Positions 8,847 through 13,911 of a stretch of DNA of 13,911 bases are shown here, in pieces. A model generated the notes under the pieces. That model searched no databases, was not told the DNA's origin, and was given only the letters and a program-made list of their open reading frames with translations. This DNA comes from Ettlia oleoabundans (lineage: Eukaryota; Chlorophyta; Chlorophyceae; Chlamydomonadales). The stretch is taken from NCBI GenBank assembly GCA_019693395.1, contig JAAMXP010002609.1, positions 1 through 13,911 of the forward strand. The letters run 5' to 3'. Both the position numbers and the translations under genes were made by a program. Numbering within the stretch: the stretch's first letter is position 1; every line of letters starts with the position of its first letter.

Positions 8847-10022
8847 TCAGGCAGAATGGTTGCCATCAAGACTCGGCCGTGCCTCCTCGCCTCGACCAGC
8901 CTCCGCTATCACTAGCGTCACCGTTTCGCAATTGGCCTCTGGATGCTGTCGCAACAGGTGCTGCGAGGCAGGCGGTACATGGTAGAACAGCACCACAATG
9001 GCTGTGAGCAGCAGCAGGAGCTGGATGACAGCCGGCAGTCTCATGATGCCCGCATGCACGCTGGTCGGCTTGGCAAAGGCCTGGATGAACGACTGCTTCT
9101 CCTGAATGCCCACCGCCATGGTTGCCAAGCCTGCCACAAACACAACTGTGCCCAAGTAGATGTGCAAGGGTCCCAATGCACGACGTCGTGGCAGCGAGAG
9201 CTTGGGCCACAGGTAGGCGCAGGCACCCAGCAGGTACTGGAATGCCAGAAGAGAGAGGACTGCCAAGCCCACCCATGAATGTGCACTGTAACTGCAGCAT
9301 AACAGATATAACAGGTCAAGTCAATAAATGCCCCAGTAGTTCATGACGTTTCATAAGCAGGCTAATATGACCAGTGGTTTGAGACTCACAGGTTTGGTAA
9401 TGGGGCGGGGCGCTTGAGTGTGTGGGATTTGAATGCCGCCACCACACCCAGAACAGTGCACACAAGAGCCGCTGTATGTAGCGCAAAATGGTAAAGCTTG
9501 CTCTGCGGCCTGCAACAAAGGTTGGTAGGGCCACTCTGGGACTTCTGAGGGCAGAAGGCAGCAAATGCTTGTAGTGCTGTGCAACCTGGAGCCCAGCAAA
9601 GTCGAGACATCTGGCTGCCAAACCGCTCTTCGTTGTGCTTACCTGCTCTCTATCTTTACCACCGGTGCTTTGTAGGCCAGTACAGCCTCCGCCATGAGGA
9701 TAGGGAATGCAACGGTGAGCAGCAGTGGGTGCCAGTTGAACAGTTGGCCGGTGTCATTGCTGGCGCCGTCGGCGGCTGGGCCAGGGGAAAGCCGCAGGCC
9801 GCCTAGATAGCCAAATATCCAAGTGAACATAGACACCAGTAATGCAACCTGGAGTAGCAGGCGTGTGGGATGCAAAACTGCATGAGGGGCTGGCGGGCCC
9901 AGCCAGAAGGCCACGGGCGCCTCTGCTAGCGACATGCGACTGATACTTACGGAATTCAAACAATGCATGGCCTGTGGCCGCTTGCTCTCGGAACCCTGAG
10001 CTGCAGTACATGACAAGGGCAT
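8847..10022 (-). CDS. cytochrome b561 family transmembrane protein
   Basis: Two-haem membrane protein that passes electrons across a membrane, typically from ascorbate to monodehydroascorbate or ferric chelates (family knowledge). Exons on the minus strand 10022-9951, 9848-9643, 9509-9390 and 9291-8847 join to 843 nt, 280 aa, with consistent phases. Six hydrophobic segments lie near residues 25-44, 64-86, 100-119, 137-160, 174-195 and 217-238. The four expected haem ligands are present: H64 in NWHP, H104 in YHFALHTAALV, H137 in YSAHSWVGL and H176 in GPLHIYLGTVV. LMAEAVLAYK and FQYLLGACAYLWPKLS also match the family. The roughly 40-residue polar C-terminal tail is unremarkable. I see no DOMON or other fused domain. 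The 102-nt intron 9849-9950 is in frame and has no stop, so a 314-aa form is possible; an ATG at 9935 inside it is another candidate start. Head to head with the proteasome gene. Confidence 0.92.
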
Positions 10023-10135
10023 TCCGTAGTGCTGACAGAAGCATTTGGGCTTGGGGGAGGCATGTGGCTTGTAGCGGCGATTGTCAGACAGGGAAGGACA
10101 CTGACAGTGCTGCTAAAGTGTGCTGCGATCGAGCG
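10023..10135. promoter_or_regulatory. shared 113-bp divergent promoter of b561 and proteasome alpha-7
   Basis: Only 113 bp separate the ATG of the minus-strand b561 gene (10022) from the ATG of the plus-strand proteasome gene (10136), so both core promoters and both 5' UTRs should lie here unless a leader intron is hidden. No TATA box is evident. CACTGACAGTG near 10099-10109 is close to palindromic, but I cannot assign it to a factor. If b561 starts at 9935 the spacing is 200 bp. Confidence 0.5.
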
Positions 10136-11976
10136 ATGGCGCGCTATGACCGAGCCATCACAGTGTTCTCGCCTGACGGTCATCTGTTTCAGGTCAAACA
10201 TCTCGCAAACAGCGGGCTGCACACAGCTCAAAACTTGCCGACCGGCCGTGCTGCTCTGTCACCCTGCTACTGCGGCACCCTGGCCTCAAATATAGTGATC
10301 ACCGGCGGTGGTCAAGCAGCCGGACCGCCTGTGAGACTTGTATAAGCACCCGCCCTGCCACAGCCTTTTCCACCCTCGCCAGCTGTGGGGGCCGCGACTT
10401 GCCGCCAGGTAGCGCCCGTGCCATGAGGTGACGCTAGCCCTTCCCCTGACGCAGGTGGAATATGCTTTAGAGGCAGTGCGCAAGGGTGCGCTTGCAGTGG
10501 GTGTGCGGGGTGGAGATGCCATTGTGCTTGCAGTGGAGAAGAAGTCGGTGGCCAAGCTGCAGGTGGGCACTGCTTTGACCTGGAGGCCAGACAGCAGACT
10601 TGCTTTTGAAGCATTTCGAGGCTTGTTGAGCTAGGCATGATGTTGGGACTGCTGCTCAGCCAGCACTCTAGTTTGATGCAGTTGGGCCAGCCAATTTGGA
10701 CAGCTGTTCACTACAATCAGGCATTTGCATACATGCCAACGCGGCACCTTTTCGCCTTTTTAATTCATGACCACTCCCTAATATTGCACCTGGCTGGATG
10801 CAGGTAGCACAGACAGTGCGCAAGATAGCCCAGATTGACGATCACATCTGCCTGGCCTTTGCGGGCCTGACTGCGGATGCGCGTGTTCTCATCAACAAGG
10901 CACGCATAGAGGCGCAAAGCCACAGGTGCGATGCGCAGCCGGATGCCTGCATAAGCAGGACTACAACTCCCGCATTGCTTCCTTGTCTTGTGCACTGTCA
11001 AGCAATGCTTTTAGCACGCACGATCGTGAAGCAAAATGAACCCTAACCATTTGCAGCTCAAGCTTTGTTGCACAAGCTGTAACGTCGGATCTGTGACTCA
11101 ACTTGCCCCACTCACACTTTTCTACCCTGTTGCCCACAGGTTGACACTTGACGAGCGTGCCAGTGTGGAGCACATGACGCGATACATTGCAGGGGTGCAG
11201 CAGAAGTACACGCAGAGCGGCGGCATGCGCCCCTTTGGCATCTCCACTCTCATTGTGGGGTTTGACCCTGTGGGCCGCCCAGCCCTCTACCAGACCGACC
11301 CCTCAGGCACCTACTCGGCATGGAAGGCGAATGCAATTGGCCGCAACTCGAAGACAGTGCGGTGAGCGAGGAGTACAAGTGTGGCGGTGAATGTGGGGGC
11401 CCATGAAAGTAGTGATCAGAGCCTGAATTGAACAGTTGGAGCAAACCAGCACCAGCCCTTCTGCCAGTTGGGGCTTGATTGCCGCCGCGACATATGCCAA
11501 GCCACCATGCCTGCATGCTGATGTTTGTGCAGTGAGTATCTGGAGAAGAACTACGGGGAGACTGAGGGGCGGGACACGTTGAAGCTGGCACTGCGGGCAC
11601 TGACGGAGGTTGTGGAAGGCTCCAGCAAGAACATTGAGGTGGCGGTAGTGGAGAAGGAGGCGGGGCTGCGCTTCATGGCAGGTGGGAGCGGAGGAGGCGT
11701 GTGTGCAGCTGGGGATAGTAACAGGACTGGCATGGGTGGAGGGCTGCATGGGCACTGTTCAGTGCTTGTGTCTGCCACAAAGGTAACTGCCAAAGTGCGT
11801 CTGAAGTCGGCACACGACATGGGTGCTAGGCTGTGGCTTGTCAGCAAACTGCCCTATGCCCCCACTTCCTCCTCCTTGCTTTTTAATTGGCTGCAGACGA
11901 TGAGGTTGATGGGCTGGTAAAGGAGATCGAGGAGGAGAAGGCAGCAGCGCAGCCGCAGCGAGCGGCGCAGCAGTAG
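10136..11976 (+). CDS. 20S proteasome subunit alpha type-7
   Basis: Structural subunit of the outer alpha ring of the 20S proteasome in cytosol and nucleus; it gates the core and is not itself a protease (family knowledge). Exons 10136-10192, 10455-10562, 10804-10925, 11140-11361, 11533-11681 and 11897-11976 join to 738 nt, 245 aa. The alpha-type N-terminus is [19 protein letters not shown] followed by [11 protein letters not shown]. Next come [19 protein letters not shown] and [18 protein letters not shown], then [13 protein letters not shown] and [19 protein letters not shown], and late in the protein EYLEKNYGE and [15 protein letters not shown] joined to TVRKI and the [11 protein letters not shown] stretch point to alpha-7 (plant PAD) rather than other alpha subunits. 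The intron 1 donor is a weak GTCAAA. Exon 3 begins VAQ where relatives usually have an acidic residue and Arg. The C-terminus lacks the Lys-rich end seen in many homologues. The length is close to the usual 248-250. Confidence 0.95.
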
Positions 11977-12075
11977 CGGCAGCAGGGGCATGCCAGCATC
12001 AACAACCTGCCCCCTTGACGCCGGCACTCCTCACCAATATGTACAAGATGCAACCTCTATCTTATGCAAACTGAG

Positions 12076-12080
12076 TGTAA
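12076..12080 (+). promoter_or_regulatory. TGTAA poly(A)-signal motif of proteasome alpha-7
   Basis: TGTAA lies 100 nt downstream of the proteasome stop, nearly the same spacing as for uL3m. It sits in the 224-bp gap before the stop of the convergent FCP1-like gene. Confidence 0.5.
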
Positions 12081-12200
12081 CAATTCGCCGAGCACATGCA
12101 GAGCGTGTGGCCATGATGCATAGAGGAAGCCTGCTAAACAGCAGTGTACAACTGCACCTACCGATAAATCCTTATTCTGCTCCTCAGGCATGGCCCAACT

Positions 12201-13880
12201 TCACAGAGCAGGCTGCTGGTTCTCGTCAACACCCACATCCTCCGCTGTCTGCGCCGCTCTCTTCTTCCTTCGTTTCTTGGCAGAGGGAGCTGCCGGACCT
12301 GCTGTCTGCTGCACCGCCTCTGCTCCCTCTGCTGCTATTACTGCGTCTTCCCCTCCTTCCCCTCCCCCTGCTGTCGCCAAGGCCTGCGCCACATCCTCCG
12401 CTTCCGACTTGGGTGCCGCCGCCTGCGCCGCCGTTGCTTTGCCCCCTGCCTGAACCGGGAACTGCGCCTCGTCTGCGTGCTGCCATGTGTAGGCGCAGCA
12501 CCACAACCAGCTGGGGCTTACCACATGCTTGCCCTGCAGGCAGGCAGAGCAACGAATGGCTCAAGACTAGTTCCTGCTCGGCTGCTGTCGGGCAGCGGGC
12601 CCTGCCCCCGCGCAGCAGAAGAGCTATGCCAGCATGGATTAAGCAGCAGGCTACCCACAGACATGCATGCACTGGCTGTCGCAGCATCCCGTCTCAGCAG
12701 TGCTGCAGACCCATCATCACTGTTGGCATCACCAAGGCTGCTGCCTCCATGACCGCCACGCCACACCTGGCTGCGTGCCCAGCGCGTTTTGTCAGTGATG
12801 TCTGTGGCCACCACATGCGTCACATCATCACCCGCCTCACGCACACACTCAGCACCCAGCTGCAAACAAAAACCAGAAGCGCCGGGGCTGTGAGTAGCAG
12901 ATGCGGTGAAAGGCAGCAAATTTTCACCTGAAACAACCGAAAACGTGCCAGGAAAGGTACATCATGTATATGCCGCTACTCATGACAAAATATGGGTACG
13001 GCAAACCAGCCAGCCAGCCAGCCACCCACCCTGAGCGCCAGCTGCCACAGCGGGTGCGCCGCAGGGTCTTCACAGTCCAGAGGCATCACACGACTGAACA
13101 GCACGTGGGCACCCGCAAGGGTGCTACGCCGTGCTGCCTGAAGCAGGGGGCGCACATCAGCGGAGCCGGAATCCCCTGCAGCCCAGCGTGCACAGCACCA
13201 TAACATGGCAATGCAGTACGACCACAGGAGTTACCTCATGTGCAGCAATCCTGCCATCTCTCCTGGCCATGATTATGGCACACATGGCAACCTTTGAAAC
13301 AATCAAAGCGCTTTGGTCAGTCGTTGGCATTACAAATACAAGCTATGTGCATGCATGCGTCCCTCCCCCCCCCATATCACTCCCCGCCCACCGACCCACC
13401 CACCCTGATTGAAGAATTGCTGTTGCACCGCTGACATGACGCGCAGGCAGGTAGCCAGTGCCCCGCTGCCATGGTCCTCGTCCACACCCCGCTCCAGCAG
13501 CGACTGGCCCCTGCACAGGCTGAAGGAATGGTGAGTTTGCTGCAGCAGCACTAGCATACACTCGCAAAAGGGGGCCGTGGCATGTTGGCAGCAGCTCGGC
13601 AGCCTGCTGCCCTTGCTGAGGTGCCATGATGATAAACCCCACCAAGCCCTCACGACAGCCTTGCACCCCTCAGTGGGAAGCACTAAACTCACAACTCGCA
13701 GCGTGTGCACCTGAACCCAAATCGCGCGGCGTCTGCTGGGAAGTAAAAGTACCGCTCAATCTGCACCAGGTTGTCCCTGTGCCGTGGCCACACCCCCTCT
13801 GTGTCATCCAGCACCAATACGCACCGCTCCCGCCCCAGAACCACATCCAGGTCCTTGATGTAACGCTGAGTCGAGTCACC
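12201..13880 (-). CDS. FCP1-like RNA polymerase II CTD phosphatase, 5' partial
   Basis: FCP1/plant CPL phosphatases remove phosphates from the RNA polymerase II C-terminal repeat so that it can be reused (family knowledge). Visible exons on the minus strand 13880-13711, 13510-13404, 13175-13030, 12859-12767 and 12533-12201 join in phase to 849 nt, 282 aa plus stop. In visible numbering, residues 1-57 are the end of the FCPH catalytic domain (YIKDLDVVLG, LVLDDTEGVWPRHRDNL, QIERYFYFP), including its conserved DD pair. The catalytic DxDxT lies outside the window. A linker DEDHGSGALATCLRVM follows, as in plant CPL4-type proteins. A BRCT domain spans about 112-208: HVLFSRVMP, LGAECVREAGDDVTHVVA, KTRWARSQ and HVVSPSWLWCCAYTW. 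The Ala-rich tail holds AKKRRKKRA, a likely nuclear signal. It is convergent with the proteasome gene. Confidence 0.93.
13006..13030. repeat. (CCAG)4 tandem repeat at an FCP1-like donor
   Basis: Four CCAG units are followed by CCACCCACC. On the minus strand the intron after exon 13175-13030 begins GTGGGTGG and runs into four CTGG units. Confidence 0.85.
13365..13405. repeat. C9 run and CCCACC repeats at an FCP1-like donor
   Basis: On the plus strand a run of nine C (13365-13373) is followed within 30 nt by CCCCGCCCACCGACCCACCCACCC. On the minus strand this is the first 40 nt of the intron after exon 13510-13404: GTGGGTGGGT, more G-runs and then G9. Confidence 0.85.
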
Positions 13881-13911
13881 CTGAATACCAGTAGTGATAA
13901 GGAGTGGAGGG

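Noticed and set aside
11990..12931. 313-codon plus-strand open frame
   Set aside because: It lies antisense to the last exons of the FCP1-like gene, is low-complexity Pro/Leu/Ser, and matches nothing. The opposite strand has clear BRCT motifs and splice sites.
1..13911. Bacterial-style gene cluster, phage, CRISPR or mobile element
   Set aside because: Every recognisable gene is split by GT-AG introns and is a eukaryotic nuclear family. No direct or inverted terminal repeats, transposase motifs or spaced repeat arrays were seen.

Overview
This window is nuclear DNA from a eukaryote, most likely a unicellular green alga. The reasons are GC-rich, intron-dense genes with short GT-AG introns (57 to 377 nt), acceptors that mostly read CTGCAG or similar, TGTAA poly(A)-type motifs about 100 nt after two stop codons, and proteins that resemble plant and algal families. 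A trebouxiophyte-like chlorophyte is my guess; the sequence does not name a genus. I see no prokaryotic operon, CRISPR array, transposon, tRNA or rRNA.

There are six genes on alternating strands. (1) Minus, about 93-2514: copper amine oxidase, cut by the window start before its TPQ cofactor site. (2) Plus, 3175-4853: mitochondrial ribosomal protein uL3m, complete in four exons, 325 aa. (3) Plus, 5861-8433: tandem CCCH zinc-finger protein related to ZC3H11/plant C3H proteins, eight coding exons, 523 aa. (4) Minus, 8847-10022: cytochrome b561 family membrane protein, four exons, 280 aa. (5) Plus, 10136-11976: 20S proteasome subunit alpha-7, six exons, 245 aa. (6) Minus, 12201-13880: C-terminal part of an FCP1-like RNA polymerase II CTD phosphatase, with the end of its FCPH domain, a BRCT domain and a basic tail; its start lies beyond the right edge.

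I joined exons by hand using splice sites, phase continuity and alignment from memory to family sequences. For genes 2 to 5 the exon lengths sum to whole codons. Genes 1/2 and 4/5 are head to head; the 4/5 start codons are only 113 bp apart. Genes 3/4 and 5/6 are tail to tail. The genes do not form one pathway: they are a housekeeping mix of amine oxidation, mitochondrial translation, RNA binding, transmembrane electron transfer, protein turnover and transcription recycling.

I found no convincing undescribed system. The points worth a second look are local: a conflicting splice junction in the amine oxidase, duplicated zinc-finger exons, a stop-free in-frame 102-nt intron in the b561 gene, in-frame alternative acceptors in the zinc-finger gene, a very short shared promoter, and simple repeats or G-runs placed right at splice sites.
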